A stretch of DNA of 55,792 bases from Gracilaria caudata (Eukaryota > Rhodophyta > Florideophyceae > Gracilariales > Gracilariaceae): assembly GCA_030374735.1 (NCBI GenBank), contig JASCIV010000064.1, positions 1 through 55,792 of the forward strand. The letters run 5' to 3'. Below are positions 40,050 to 49,702 of this stretch, one piece after another. Each line of letters starts with the position of its first letter. The first letter of the stretch is position 1. Under the pieces are notes generated by a model. The model was not told the DNA's origin. It saw only the letters and a list, made by a program, of their open reading frames with translations, and did no database searches. Made by a program: the position numbers and the translations under genes.

Positions 40050-41096
40050 ATGATTTCGAGAAGAATATTATCTTCCCACATCTATGAGATACAAAGGTTG
40101 GGGAAGCTGCACCAGTCGTCATTCAATGTTGTTTCATTCAACAACAACCGCGGCTGTTCCGCTGTAGCTAATTCGATACCACCGAAGACAAAAGTGTCCA
40201 TGGTTGCGATAAAAGAACTACGATCTCGGACTGGTGCTCCTATCACCGCAGTAAAGAAGGCGTTGGAGGAAGAAGACGGAGACATTGAGGCTTCTATTGA
40301 ACACTTGCGGAAGTTGGGAGCAAGTATGATCGCCAAGAAAGCCCACAGAGAAGTTTCAGAAGGACTTGTTTCAATCGCAATATCACCTGATAAGCGAAAG
40401 GCTGCTATTGTTGAACTTAACTCAGAGACCGATTTTGTCGCTCGTACACCGCAGTTTGGTGCGCTCATTCGATCAGTTGCGGATTCGGCTCTGTTGATAG
40501 AATCAGAGCAATCGTCTTCGGTGGTCTCTCTGGATCCTCAAACCCTGCTGCAAGGAAGAAACCAAGATTTGCTCTCTCAGGCTGTTTCATCTCTCGGTGA
40601 GAACATAGTTTTGAAAAGAGCTTCTCTACTTCAACTCCCCGACCAATCTGGAGCTGTTTTTGGTTATGTGCATGGCGCTATTGGGGGGAATGGTGGAAAC
40701 ATTGGTGTATTAGTTGCCTTAGAAGGGTCAGGCATAGAAGATATTGGGAACCGTTTGGCTATGCACATTGCAGCGGCCGCTCCGAGCTACCATAAAGTGG
40801 AAAGCGTTCCGGACTTCCATATTGAAAAAGAAAAATCGGTTCTATTAGAGGCTACAAAGGCGAGTCAGAAAGGAGGGAGTCCGAAGTCCCCTGAAATGTT
40901 GAAGCGAATCGTAGACGGAAAGATTAAGAAGTGGTTCACAGAGGTCGTTTTACAGGAGCAGGAAATGCTGGTGGAAGACGAATCTTACCAAGGAAAGCCA
41001 CGATCTGTATCAGCTTCAGTGAAAGCAGCGTCAAAACATGTGGCAATACGCGGCTTCCTCAGGTTTTCCGTTGGGGACAAGACTGATACTATCTAG
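40050..41096 (+). CDS. TSFM: Elongation factor Ts, organellar (probably mitochondrial)
   Basis: 348 residues. The first 45-50 (MISRRILSSHIYEIQRLGKL) are basic and amphipathic, a likely mitochondrial presequence. A UBA-like N domain follows (IKELRSRTGAPITAVKKALE), then the EF-Ts signature VELNSETDFVAR, which contacts EF-Tu, and a core repeat with FGYVHGAIGGNGGNIGVLVAL. The C-terminal part, including a coiled-coil-like helix, lines up with the family. It recharges EF-Tu with GTP during organellar translation. Red-algal plastids often encode their own tsf gene, which also favours mitochondria here. No introns. Confidence 0.9.
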   Translation: MISRRILSSHIYEIQRLGKLHQSSFNVVSFNNNRGCSAVANSIPPKTKVSMVAIKELRSRTGAPITAVKKALEEEDGDIEASIEHLRKLGASMIAKKAHREVSEGLVSIAISPDKRKAAIVELNSETDFVARTPQFGALIRSVADSALLIESEQSSSVVSLDPQTLLQGRNQDLLSQAVSSLGENIVLKRASLLQLPDQSGAVFGYVHGAIGGNGGNIGVLVALEGSGIEDIGNRLAMHIAAAAPSYHKVESVPDFHIEKEKSVLLEATKASQKGGSPKSPEMLKRIVDGKIKKWFTEVVLQEQEMLVEDESYQGKPRSVSASVKAASKHVAIRGFLRFSVGDKTDTI

Positions 41097-42138
41097 ATAC
41101 TATGTGTTGTTGACTTTTGCCCGGAGCAGCTCTCTTGTGCACAGTTTCTGAAGTCATCTCATATGGAAGAAGGTGCCAGGCATGAGCGCTTATCTTGTGT
41201 CCGATAAGCGCTTCTTCCTTCCGCATTCCTGAGGAATGTTGTGTGACTCCAACTGCGGACTACAAGTACTTTGAGAATTCAACCTTTGATGTCAACGTGT
41301 TCTCTATCATGTACAATGAGGGAAAACACAGGCCTGAAGCTGCGTTCAATCCGCATTGTATCTGCACCATAGAAAGCGGAAACTCGGCTTTTCGAGCCTT
41401 TTGAGCATCTATAGGTTCTCCAGAAATACAATGATATCGCTCAGTTTTCGCTTGGATACCAGGGCGGTTATTGTCCGTGCAAAATTGAGCAGAGAGAATC
41501 TAGAGCAACCTTCTAGCCCTCTTCTCTCTCTCTCTCTCTCATTTACTGGTGCAATAGTTCAATTATTACTTATCGCAGAGCGTTGGAAGAAACGCTCTCT
41601 CACCAAGAAACCTAACCGAAAAATGTAGGTCTCCTTCGGAGTCCCAAACGCAGATCCGTTTCGCTTCCAAAAGAAAGTCAGGCACACCACGGGAAGGCGG
41701 ATCGCATGTGCCCTAGCCCTCTTATGGTTGTAGTATGCATGCATCAATTCATTGTCTATTAAAAACTCGCATTGAAACCATTTCAACCATTGACTACGGG
41801 AAATGTCTGAGAAAGTATGCGAGTTGACCAAAGTAAATCTGTAAGTAATTGCGGGCTTGCTATGCCATCGAACCGAGGAGAATTCTATCGATTCATACAA
41901 ATCTACCCATGCTCTCGCATTGCATCGGACAACCTATGAAGGCTTGTAGCTACCCTGTAACAGGTGTTTGTAACAGGAGTTCTGAACAAACTTTCAACGG
42001 TTGTGTTGAGCAGATTCTGGATGACAGTCACTGGGGTGCATCCGTTTTTGTCAGTTAAACTAAAGAGTCAGTAGATAGAATTGTGGTCGTACGACACGCT
42101 CTGATGAACTGCTTCATCCGTTGCGCTTGCCTGTCAAC
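41097..42138. other. Intergenic region with CT microsatellite
   Basis: No gene is seen. A (CT)n run occupies about 41523-41540. The region ends at the TATA box of the next gene. Confidence 0.45.
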
Positions 42139-42147
42139 TATAAAAAG
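42139..42147 (+). promoter_or_regulatory. TATA box of the small secreted protein gene
   Basis: TATAAAAAG, 134 bp upstream of the ATG at 42273. The ATG at 42153 would lie before the expected transcription start. Confidence 0.6.
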
Positions 42148-42272
42148 GAACCCATGCCACATCTTCCTGTCTCTGACTGGTCTTCACATCGTTTTCACTT
42201 CAGAATATTCGATCTTCAGGTACCCGCGCGCATTGTTCCCTTTCCCTCATTCATTTCTATTCTCGACAAAAG

Positions 42273-42959
42273 ATGAGCAATACAGTTTTCATTGCTTTTT
42301 GTCTCACTACTCTTCTGCTCGTTTTCCAAGTGAACAGTGTCCCAACAAGACCCAAGAATGTGGACGGATTCTCTCAGCAATCGATATCCAAACCGGTGCA
42401 AGAAGTAGTTGTTGAAGAGAAAAGAAAAGACGAACAACAAAATGGAGATATTCTGGACAATATCGTATCCACAACGAGAGTCAAGTCAAAAAACAAACCC
42501 GCCGACTCCTACCATGAAGTGGCCGAGTTTTGGAAATACATTGGCAGAGGAAAAAAGCGCACTTACGTCCGGGATCTTCTAAAATCCAAGCTCCTCGCCA
42601 AACATGTTCATTCGGAAAGCCTGGAAAGACAAGTTGAGGTTCTTAAACCGTTTCTCCCGCCACATAATTTCCTCGTACCATCCGACAGTTTGCTTTCGTC
42701 AACACCAGAGTCGGAGTCAGAAGTGGAGCCATCACCGGATATGGGTGAGTACGTTGTGCCAAGTCCATCTATGGCTCCAGACGAGGATATGGTTTACCCT
42801 TCGTACTCTCCAACCCCGGACGATACTCCCAGGCAAACCTTCCCATCACTAACTACAGCAGATAATGAAAGAGGAGAAATCACGTATCGCCCTTGGAACT
42901 CGGTCTATGTCGTCGTAAGGCGTTTCTTCGATAAGTTTGCATCAATGAATAAACCGTAA
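42273..42959 (+). CDS. Small secreted protein of unknown function
   Basis: 228 residues. A hydrophobic signal peptide (VFIAFCLTTLLLVFQVNSVP) is followed by a K/E/Q-rich segment, then a more ordered stretch near residues 85-135 (YHEVAEFWKYIGRGKKRTYV). Next comes a P/S/E/D-rich low-complexity region (about 140-200, with SPSMAPDED-like words) and a hydrophobic/aromatic tail with VYVVVRRFFDKF. No cysteines or known domain are apparent. The strong TATA box and signal peptide support a real, expressed, extracellular or endomembrane protein. I do not recognise the family. Confidence 0.7.
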   Translation: MSNTVFIAFCLTTLLLVFQVNSVPTRPKNVDGFSQQSISKPVQEVVVEEKRKDEQQNGDILDNIVSTTRVKSKNKPADSYHEVAEFWKYIGRGKKRTYVRDLLKSKLLAKHVHSESLERQVEVLKPFLPPHNFLVPSDSLLSSTPESESEVEPSPDMGEYVVPSPSMAPDEDMVYPSYSPTPDDTPRQTFPSLTTADNERGEITYRPWNSVYVVVRRFFDKFASMNKP

Positions 42960-43331
42960 CAGGTGAACATCACACCCCTGGGTCAAACAGGACATTTCGT
43001 CTTCTCGCCAGACGGGTTTATGAAGTACTACGTGACCTTTTTGGACAAAACTTGAGCCACTCTCGTCGTACGGTGGTGAACCTCTTGTATTTCAGATTTG
43101 TACTTCCCACTGATAACTTTTGACAACCGCCTTGCCGCCACTCTACCCGGAGTCTGCAATTTTACTAAATTCAGTGACTCGCGTTTTCTTTCTCCATACG
43201 CTTGGAGATGGGTTAGATTTCTACATATACTTGATATATAAGAAAAACCTGTTTATGTATGAACTCCTGGGCAACCATTTTCATGACGCTTAATTCTAGA
43301 GAACTAGCACTTCGCTCTTTTCAGCCTCCAT
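42960..43331. other. Convergent intergenic region
   Basis: Lies between the stops of the secreted protein gene and the phycobilisome linker gene. It presumably holds both 3' UTRs. Confidence 0.4.
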
Positions 43332-44828
43332 TCATTCCTTGCCAAATGGTAGAGGGAGTGATACTTTGGGAACCTCGACCTTCGGTAAGCTAACCTTCGG
43401 TAAGCTAACCTTCGGTAAGCTAACCGGACCAACCTTGAAGCCCTCTTCTGCGGCGGGAGCGACTGCCCGTGGCTTCCTTGGGGCTGCCTTCACACGTGGG
43501 CGTGATGTGGTATCAGACTTTCCTACAGGTCCAACTTTAGTAGAAGTTACCTGACCTGGCAGTTCCAGAGATGGAGTGACTGGGGTACTAGAGGCCAAAG
43601 CGGCGGACAATACGCGCAGCTCTGCTTTAGCGTTTTCCAGGTCCCTCTCGATTCTTGAGAGCGTATCGCACTCCATCTGAGCCATGTAACGCTTGTAGTC
43701 CGAAGATTTGCAACCGCCATCAGCAAGCGGGCTTTCAGATCCCATTTGCTTCGCGTATGGGTTCGCTAGAAGCGGGTCTCCACCAGAGTACGCCACGCCG
43801 CGATCGAGCATGATACCCATGTCACCAAGCATCGCGCGGTAAGGCGCCAAGCTGTCCTTAGAGTTAGAGCTTTTCTTCGCTAATTCAGTTTCGTATTGCG
43901 CTTGAAGCGCGGCAACGGTTTCCTCAAGACTGCCGACTTCGGCTGCAGAGACAAAGCCTGGGGTAGGAGCAAGGGCAGGGTCAGGGCAGGCGTACCAGTT
44001 CGGGGCAGTGCTCTTGAGGGGAGTGTTTTCAGCAACCTTTTCGTAAGGTGTTGGGGTGCCGCTGATGTAAGAACCAATGTTTTCGGAGAACTGTTTACCA
44101 TCTGAGCCGTTGTATCCTGAGAGAGCCGCACCCCCCATGGCCTTATCTGAGTTGGCCCAACCACCTTTCAGAGCGCATTGCTTGTTGAACGACTCGCAAG
44201 GTGTGTAGGCGCCTCGGAAGCGCAAGAAGGGGATGGTATCGTCACCAAAAACTGAACTGTACTCTTCGGAATCGATGTAACTGTCAATGTCAGCATCGAC
44301 TCCCTTGGTGGCGTAGGTATTAAGGTGAACTGAAATCTCCGCTCTAGAATCGGGTGCGCGACCAAGAAGGTGCATGAAGTTAAGTTCAATGAACCGGAAT
44401 TGCGAAGCACCTTCCAAGAAACGCGTCTTATAAGCACTTGATTTCGCGAGAGCTCGTACAAATTCGCGTGCGGAGATGTTTCCAGCCTTGTATTGAGACT
44501 CCGGCACTGCAAGTTCTTTCCGTTCTTCCTCCATGAGATATGCGTTTCCAAAAACATGTCTGTAGGCAGCACGCATTTGACACTCTCGATCGTCCTCGCT
44601 GCTGTCGGAATAGAGCACCTTCGGTTGAAACGGTCCCAGAACATAGCGTGAGAATGAATACGAATCGGTGTTCACTGTGTCTAAGCCGCTTAGAACAGTC
44701 ATGGAGGGAACCTGGCGAGTAGTACGACGTGTGTGAACTCTTTCATTGGTTGCAGTAGTGGAAGTCGTAGCGAACGAAGAGCAGAATGTAGTCACCGATA
44801 GCGGGAGAGCACCCACGAAGGCTGCCAT
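43332..44828 (-). CDS. Phycobilisome linker polypeptide, plastid-targeted
   Basis: 498 residues from the ATG at 44828 (the frame continues upstream only through a TTG codon). The transit peptide starts MAAFVGALPLSVTTF, with the early phenylalanine used by red algal plastids. One PBS linker domain (pfam00427 type) covers about residues 50-230: YRHVFGNAYLMEEERKEL, ISAREFVRALAKSSAYKTRF, FIELNFMHLLGRAPDSRAEI, DSYIDSEEYSSVFGDDTIPF. A coiled coil (about 380-420) and a basic stretch follow. The C-terminus is built of SLPKV repeats. Such linkers join phycobiliprotein hexamers in rods or tie rods to the core; which position this one fills cannot be told. It lacks features of the bilin-carrying gamma subunits. 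Confidence 0.88.
   Translation of the reverse strand: MAAFVGALPLSVTTFCSSFATTSTTATNERVHTRRTTRQVPSMTVLSGLDTVNTDSYSFSRYVLGPFQPKVLYSDSSEDDRECQMRAAYRHVFGNAYLMEEERKELAVPESQYKAGNISAREFVRALAKSSAYKTRFLEGASQFRFIELNFMHLLGRAPDSRAEISVHLNTYATKGVDADIDSYIDSEEYSSVFGDDTIPFLRFRGAYTPCESFNKQCALKGGWANSDKAMGGAALSGYNGSDGKQFSENIGSYISGTPTPYEKVAENTPLKSTAPNWYACPDPALAPTPGFVSAAEVGSLEETVAALQAQYETELAKKSSNSKDSLAPYRAMLGDMGIMLDRGVAYSGGDPLLANPYAKQMGSESPLADGGCKSSDYKRYMAQMECDTLSRIERDLENAKAELRVLSAALASSTPVTPSLELPGQVTSTKVGPVGKSDTTSRPRVKAAPRKPRAVAPAAEEGFKVGPVSLPKVSLPKVSLPKVEVPKVSLPLPFGKE
43377..43425 (-). repeat. 15-bp tandem repeat encoding SLPKV
   Basis: About three perfect copies of the 15-bp unit GGTAAGCTAACCTTC (+ strand), followed toward the C-terminus by diverged copies (VEVPKVSLPL). 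The identical copies imply recent expansion within the coding sequence. Confidence 0.85.
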
Positions 44829-45320
44829 GTTTCCAAGATCTATGGAGAAACGCAGTGGTGACGGAGAATGGTGAGGGACGAGAAACCGCAAATGTGAGCG
44901 GTGTGGGATTTGGCAAGGTTAGGTTCCGGGCAGACAAGCCTTTCGAGCCGCATAAAATCGCAGCTACTGTACCTTCGTATTCCGAGAGGGGCTGTGCATG
45001 ACCGGCAGGTTTTAATCTGGGAGCGCAGGAGCGTGGTGCACATCGCAATCTCGCTCGCACCCAATCACAACCCACCGTTGCCCCGATCGCCAAATCCGAA
45101 ACACCGTGCATCGCGATCCGTTCCGGATCAAGGAATGTCCTGGAGAGGTTTTCGCAACGATCTGATGTGATCAAACCCTCTGAATCATGGTCAATGCACC
45201 TGATAGGGGGATGAGGCATTACTAGGAATTCAAACTTTGAAGTCCACCCGCTTCACACGACTTCATACCCTTCGAGAGCGCTAGATCGATATCCTCAGCA
45301 TCGTTCTCACCATTGCAGCT
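44829..45320. other. Divergent promoter of linker and FabG genes
   Basis: 492 bp between two outward-facing plastid-protein genes. ATTAAAA-like sequence on the minus strand near 45009-45016 is the only weak TATA candidate for the linker gene. A shared light-responsive control is possible but not visible. Confidence 0.4.
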
Positions 45321-46232
45321 ATGGATCGCAGTTCCCACGTTGCGTTTGCATCTCCGATGAGTCCAGTGGCCGTCCGCTCCATCTCACAACAGTTTGTCAC
45401 AACAGTCGGTCACAGTCGTCCATGGATCCGACAAGCATCAAATCGATCACGTCCACAGATACGGACAACCCCAATGTGTACCCCCACTATGTCTTCAGAA
45501 GGGAAGGTTGCAGTCGTAACTGGTTCTTCTCGTGGCATTGGCAAAGCAGTAGCGCTTGAGCTAGCGAAACATGGTTGCAACGTCGTCGTTAACTACGCTT
45601 CATCTGCAGAAGCTGCAGAGGAGGTTGTGGAATCAATTAAGTCATGTGGGGTGGACGCCATCGCAGTGAAAGGTAATGTAGCCGATCCAGAGGACGTGAA
45701 CGCATTGTTCAAAGCCACCACCGATAGTTTTGGCGCCCCTGATATTGTTGTGAACAACGCGGGGATCACGCGTGACACTCTAATGCTTCGAATGAAACCG
45801 CAACAATGGAGAGAGGTTATTGATCTAAACCTCTCTGGAGTCTTCCTTTGTACTCAGGCGGCTGCAAAACTTATGCTGAAGAAGCGGTCTGGTCGCATTG
45901 TGAACATCAGTTCAGTTGTGGGTCTTGTGGGGAATGTGGGACAGGCAAACTATAGTGCATCCAAGGCAGGTGTAATTGGACTTACGATGAGCGCTGCGAA
46001 AGAATGTGCTTCAAGGGGCGTGACAGTAAATGCCGTTGCACCAGGCTTCATCAACAGCGATATGACCGCTAAGTTAGATGCTGAAGGTATATTGAAGCTT
46101 ATTCCGATGAGCCGCCTTGGTGAACCGGAAGAGGTAGCAGGTCTGGTGCGCTATCTCGCTTTGGATCCTTCTGCGGCATATATCACAGGGCACACTTTCC
46201 CCATAGACGGGGGAATGGTGATTGGAAGCTAG
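45321..46232 (+). CDS. fabG: 3-oxoacyl-ACP reductase (FabG), plastid-targeted
   Basis: 303 residues. An N-terminal extension of about 58 residues, S/R/P-rich and low in acids, precedes the short-chain dehydrogenase domain and is a likely plastid transit peptide. The Rossmann motif TGSSRGIG is at 67-74 and NNAG at 145-148. The catalytic tetrad is N170, S198 (NISSVVG), Y211 and K215 (YSASK). The FabG-specific ITRDTLMLRMK follows NNAG, and the C-terminus is the usual GHTFPIDGGM. It reduces 3-ketoacyl-ACP with NADPH in plastid type II fatty-acid synthesis. Single exon. Confidence 0.93.
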   Translation: MDRSSHVAFASPMSPVAVRSISQQFVTTVGHSRPWIRQASNRSRPQIRTTPMCTPTMSSEGKVAVVTGSSRGIGKAVALELAKHGCNVVVNYASSAEAAEEVVESIKSCGVDAIAVKGNVADPEDVNALFKATTDSFGAPDIVVNNAGITRDTLMLRMKPQQWREVIDLNLSGVFLCTQAAAKLMLKKRSGRIVNISSVVGLVGNVGQANYSASKAGVIGLTMSAAKECASRGVTVNAVAPGFINSDMTAKLDAEGILKLIPMSRLGEPEEVAGLVRYLALDPSAAYITGHTFPIDGGMVIGS

Positions 46233-47111
46233 TTGAGCAACGGGGTTTTGGTCTTCACGAAAGTATATGGGAGTAGATTACCAACTTTTGCGGTTATTGC
46301 TTCGAAAACCTTCGAACTAACTCTCTTACCCTTTTGCCGGAGCCCCTGTCACTCAGGAAGGCGTAATACCTACTGCGTGAGAAGCCTTTTTTGTTAGGTT
46401 GCGCGATTAACTCGTCGAGTTTTGAACTAAACTACTGTCTGAACACAAAGCGTGAGGGTAAACCTGTTGTCTTCGCCCTAGCAGAGGAACCCTTCTCAGC
46501 AGGAGCTGCCAGATAGCTCTGGAAAGCCAGAACCGTGATCAAGACTAAATATGACCTTTTGCCAAGAGCATGTCTTGGTAAAGAACAGCAGAGGAGTAGT
46601 AGCGTTGTGTTCTGTCCCGTACTTCTACCTTTCTATAGCAAATGCGAACTGCTCGCATATCGCATTGATTCCTTTCATTGCCAGAGACTGGACAGCTTAA
46701 GAGCGGGTCTCAAAGAGCCTGCAGTCGAAACTTTTTATCACGCCACATGTTCCATGACATCATGGCGATTCTTGTTGGGCTCGGAAAGGATTGCATGTGG
46801 ACGACTTAGAAGTCGCCTCTCACCTCGCGAATAGAATCCGCCGGCGTGTGTGGTGAGGTTTTGGAGAACCCAACCTGGATACGATATGAAACTTCTAATT
46901 GCCATGATAGAGAATTGGATAGGTGCAAGCAGATTTACTGAAGTTATTTTAAGTAGAGGGGTCGAATCTGCTTCATGGTCGAGGGGTGTTACCTTGACTG
47001 GTCTTCGGCAAAACTGGGCATCTCTATCGACACAAGGTTTTCTGAATTCCCGTTTGGCGATAATTTAGTTAAGCTGCTTAACTACCCCTGGAAAGTTTTC
47101 ATACTCGTCTT
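46233..47111. other. No gene recognised between FabG and VOC genes
   Basis: Frames in this stretch (for example from 46535 or 46975) show no recognisable protein. It ends at a TATA box. Confidence 0.4.
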
Positions 47112-47117
47112 TATAAA
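47112..47117 (+). promoter_or_regulatory. TATA box deciding the VOC protein start
   Basis: TATAAA, 76 bp upstream of the ATG at 47188. It places transcription start after the in-frame ATG at 46975, favouring the short protein. Confidence 0.5.
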
Positions 47118-47187
47118 CAGCAATCCAGAGGTGTATTCCTCTTCCAAGCCTTTGCGTGCTTTCACTCGCTACGGTTTGAAAAGGGAG

Positions 47188-47574
47188 ATGTATCTGCGCG
47201 CCGACCTGGACCACATTGCTATTGAATGTAAGGACGTGCAGAAACTGTTGACTTTCTACACGGAAACCATCAAGTTCGCTCCTAGTGGCATCAAGGAATA
47301 TGAACAGGGAATACGACCATTCCCAAGTGCTCGAGTATCTGAGGTAACGATCATCGACTTTTTCAAGTCTGACGACGCTCATGGCTTATCTGGGTCTGGC
47401 CACTTTTGCTTTAGTATTGACAAAAGTGCCATTGCGGATTTGAAGAAACGACTTGAAACAGTTAGTATCATTGTGGATGACCCGGTGCCAAGGAGTGGAG
47501 CACGTGGGGACGGAATGAGTATTTACTTCAGAGACCCAGAAGGAAACATGCTCGAGTTCAGGTACTATGAGTAA
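47188..47574 (+). CDS. Glyoxalase/VOC superfamily protein
   Basis: 128 residues from the ATG at 47188, the usual length of a single VOC domain. LDHIAIECKDVQKLLTFYTE starts the first beta-alpha-beta-beta-beta module, with metal-ligand candidate H at the DHIAI position. GSGHFCFSID starts the second module, with H as the second candidate, and the end YFRDPEGNMLEFRYYE supplies the family glutamate. Substrate cannot be inferred; lactoylglutathione-lyase-like or dioxygenase-like enzymes share the fold. The open frame extends 71 codons upstream to 46975, but that part has no VOC similarity. Confidence 0.82.
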   Translation: MYLRADLDHIAIECKDVQKLLTFYTETIKFAPSGIKEYEQGIRPFPSARVSEVTIIDFFKSDDAHGLSGSGHFCFSIDKSAIADLKKRLETVSIIVDDPVPRSGARGDGMSIYFRDPEGNMLEFRYYE

Positions 47575-48661
47575 CATTCAGAAAACGACAAAGGGAATCC
47601 GCGGAGATGTGATCACGACACTGTAGCGTTTGCAGAGACGGAGAGCGTAGCTCAAGCTTGGTAATTGGTGGTCATACGGAGGTGAAAACGATTCGGCTCA
47701 TGGGAGACAAACAGCATATGTGGATTTAACAAGCTTTGCGTTGCGGGTGAGTTCACTTTCTACAGGGCTGGGATGACAAGGGTTCGGGGAAAGTGGACAC
47801 CACAGTGAACTTTAGGGTTCCACTTGCATCAGTGAGAAAGTAAACGTTGGAGTTTGTTCGCTCTTTTAGAGCTTCAATTTCAGTAGGACTCTAAGCTTCC
47901 TGCAAGGAACCAAACCACATCCACAGAGGTCACGAGGGATTTTGCAGTGGTTCACTCGAGCAGAATCAGTGCTGAACTTGAAACCATATCGAACGTGTTG
48001 TCATTTGCGGGGAGCACGAAATGCCACATCCAAGTAGAAAGAACCGAATTCAGTGAGGATTCCAGAGCTGTACCCGTATCTTCGTACTCTTGTAGGAGGG
48101 GACTTCTGGTATCGAGCAGACATGAATCATGTCTGCTCGATACCAGAAGTCCCCTACCCTTTTGACTGTTGCAGACTGTTCTTGATCAAAAAAGTTTCAC
48201 TCTTGTATCTACAGTATCATACAGTACTGACCATCATGATGATGATTATCTATCGGAAGTCTTATCCTAAAATGGTGAGAAGCGCTCGTGGAGAACGAGA
48301 ATTCGGAACTGAGAAGCTCCATTTCACAGTCCCTTCCAGAAAGCAATCCAGGGCTACAGTAAGCAGTACAAGTTCATTACAGCCCGGCTATCTCTAGCGG
48401 TGGACCGTTTGAGCGCTTGTTCCAAATCTTCAAAAAAACAGCGAACACCGCGATTTTGGCGGGGTGCTGCACTGTGATTGGGCGGCGTTGCGGCAGAAAC
48501 CAGCGAAGCACGACGGGCTTACTTAATCAACCGCCTCATTTTCGCCGCCTCCGGCAGTCACCCCGAAAGTCGAACGCCAGTCTGCAACCGGTCCTCCGCC
48601 ACTGCCCAGCCCACCTGCCCCGCCACGGGAGTACTTAAGCCTCAGCCCCGAGCCCCCCTCC
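47575..48661. other. Intergenic region holding a long perfect palindrome
   Basis: 1.09 kb without a supported gene. It contains the inverted repeat at 48098-48154. A TTTGGCGG (48455-48462) resembles half of an E2F site upstream of the TFIIA gene, but weakly. Confidence 0.45.
48098..48154. repeat. Perfect 28-bp inverted repeat, 1-base spacer
   Basis: The arms 48098-48125 and 48127-48154 are exact reverse complements around A48126. The outer edges begin GGGGACTTCTGG and end CCAGAAGTCCCC. It is unusually long and tight for chance. Confidence 0.95.
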
Positions 48662-49321
48662 ATGAACCAAGCGTACGTTCGCGAAGTGTATCTTCGGGTG
48701 ATAGACGCGACCATTGAAGGCGTCCGTGCCGAGCTTGGGGAGAAAGGTGCGCCGGACTCTGCCATCGAAAGCCTTGCCATCCTCAAGAAGCGATGGGCTG
48801 AACGCTTGCACACCCATGACTTCACGGACGACCCGGCTATTGTCGAAAGGCCTTCCTCTTCCAGCAAGAACTCGAAGGCCAAGAAGCCGGACCCAGGCCT
48901 CACCCCGAAGGTTCCGCTCAAGCCACCTGGAAGCCGCAATGGTGTAATTTCGGTGGCAGCTCTTACCAATGACACGGACGAGCCCAGCGGACCACCTTTA
49001 CCCTCCGTGCCTCGGAAAACTGCTTCACCTCCTTCGAAGGCGAAGAATGAGGTTGAAGTCGTGGAGGCGAAGGTCGAAGAACGTCCTCTGAAGAGGCAGC
49101 GGATACCCGATGACGGCAAAGCGGAGGACAAAGGGGAAGCCTTGGACAGCAGCGACAGCGAGAGTGAATCAGAAGACGAAGCTCCCGAGAACCTCGTCCT
49201 TGCACAGTACGAGAAAGTGAGGAAAGGACCGAAATGGAAGCTAATACTCAAAGAGGGTATTGTGATCATTCGCGACAGAGAATACTTGTTTAATAAAGCG
49301 ACATGCGACCTAGACTTTTAG
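48662..49321 (+). CDS. TOA1: Transcription factor IIA large (alpha/beta) subunit
   Basis: 219 residues, shorter than yeast TOA1 (286) because the linker is reduced. The N-terminal helical region (about 1-45: YVREVYLRVIDATIEGVRAE, AILKKRWAERL) forms the four-helix bundle with the small subunit. The middle is disordered, P/S/K-rich and then acidic (DSSDSESESEDEAPEN). The C-terminal beta-barrel strands, NLVLAQYEKV and KWKLILKEGIVIIRDREYLF followed by NKATCDLDF, match the TBP/DNA-contacting end of TFIIA. It stabilises TBP on TATA promoters in the nucleus, which fits the many TATA boxes in this window. No Taspase-type cleavage site is seen in the linker. Confidence 0.9.
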   Translation: MNQAYVREVYLRVIDATIEGVRAELGEKGAPDSAIESLAILKKRWAERLHTHDFTDDPAIVERPSSSSKNSKAKKPDPGLTPKVPLKPPGSRNGVISVAALTNDTDEPSGPPLPSVPRKTASPPSKAKNEVEVVEAKVEERPLKRQRIPDDGKAEDKGEALDSSDSESESEDEAPENLVLAQYEKVRKGPKWKLILKEGIVIIRDREYLFNKATCDLDF

Positions 49322-49702
49322 ATTTCGTTGTCGCCTTCGGCGGTCATGGTGAGCATTCACACAGAGTTGTGCCTTTCTCCGATTGGAGGCTGAAAGAGCA
49401 GGATGTGGCCGAATGTTACACTACGGGAACGGTTGAAGACTCGCCTCATTACGTCTCGTTCTTGCGCAGTTGCTGCCCCATGCTGATAAACCTCTTGTAA
49501 AGGTGAAGTGCTTCCCACATTTACCCCATTGTGCGCCGTGAATGTCTGGACAAACTCTATGCCAGTTTGTTCGAATCAGTGGTTCGTGTACATACACACC
49601 CATGTATATGTTTTTGAACTTCCCTAGAACACTAGTGTCCACGGCCTGGTGAGTTTTGAAGTTTCAAACAGACTAATATTGGCTTCTCTTGAGGTGCGAA
49701 CC
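49322..49702. other. Convergent intergenic region
   Basis: Between the TFIIA and serine acetyltransferase stops. No gene is seen. Confidence 0.4.

Noticed and set aside
43332..44828. Phycoerythrin gamma subunit
   Set aside because: A clear PBS linker domain is present, and the bilin-binding cysteine layout of gamma subunits is not evident.
44829..44891. Upstream extension of the phycobilisome linker
   Set aside because: Starts at TTG; MAAFVGALPL at 44828 is a typical red algal transit peptide start.
46975..47187. N-terminal extension of the VOC protein from an upstream ATG
   Set aside because: The 71 residues have no VOC similarity and a TATA box lies inside them, so translation from 47188 is more likely.
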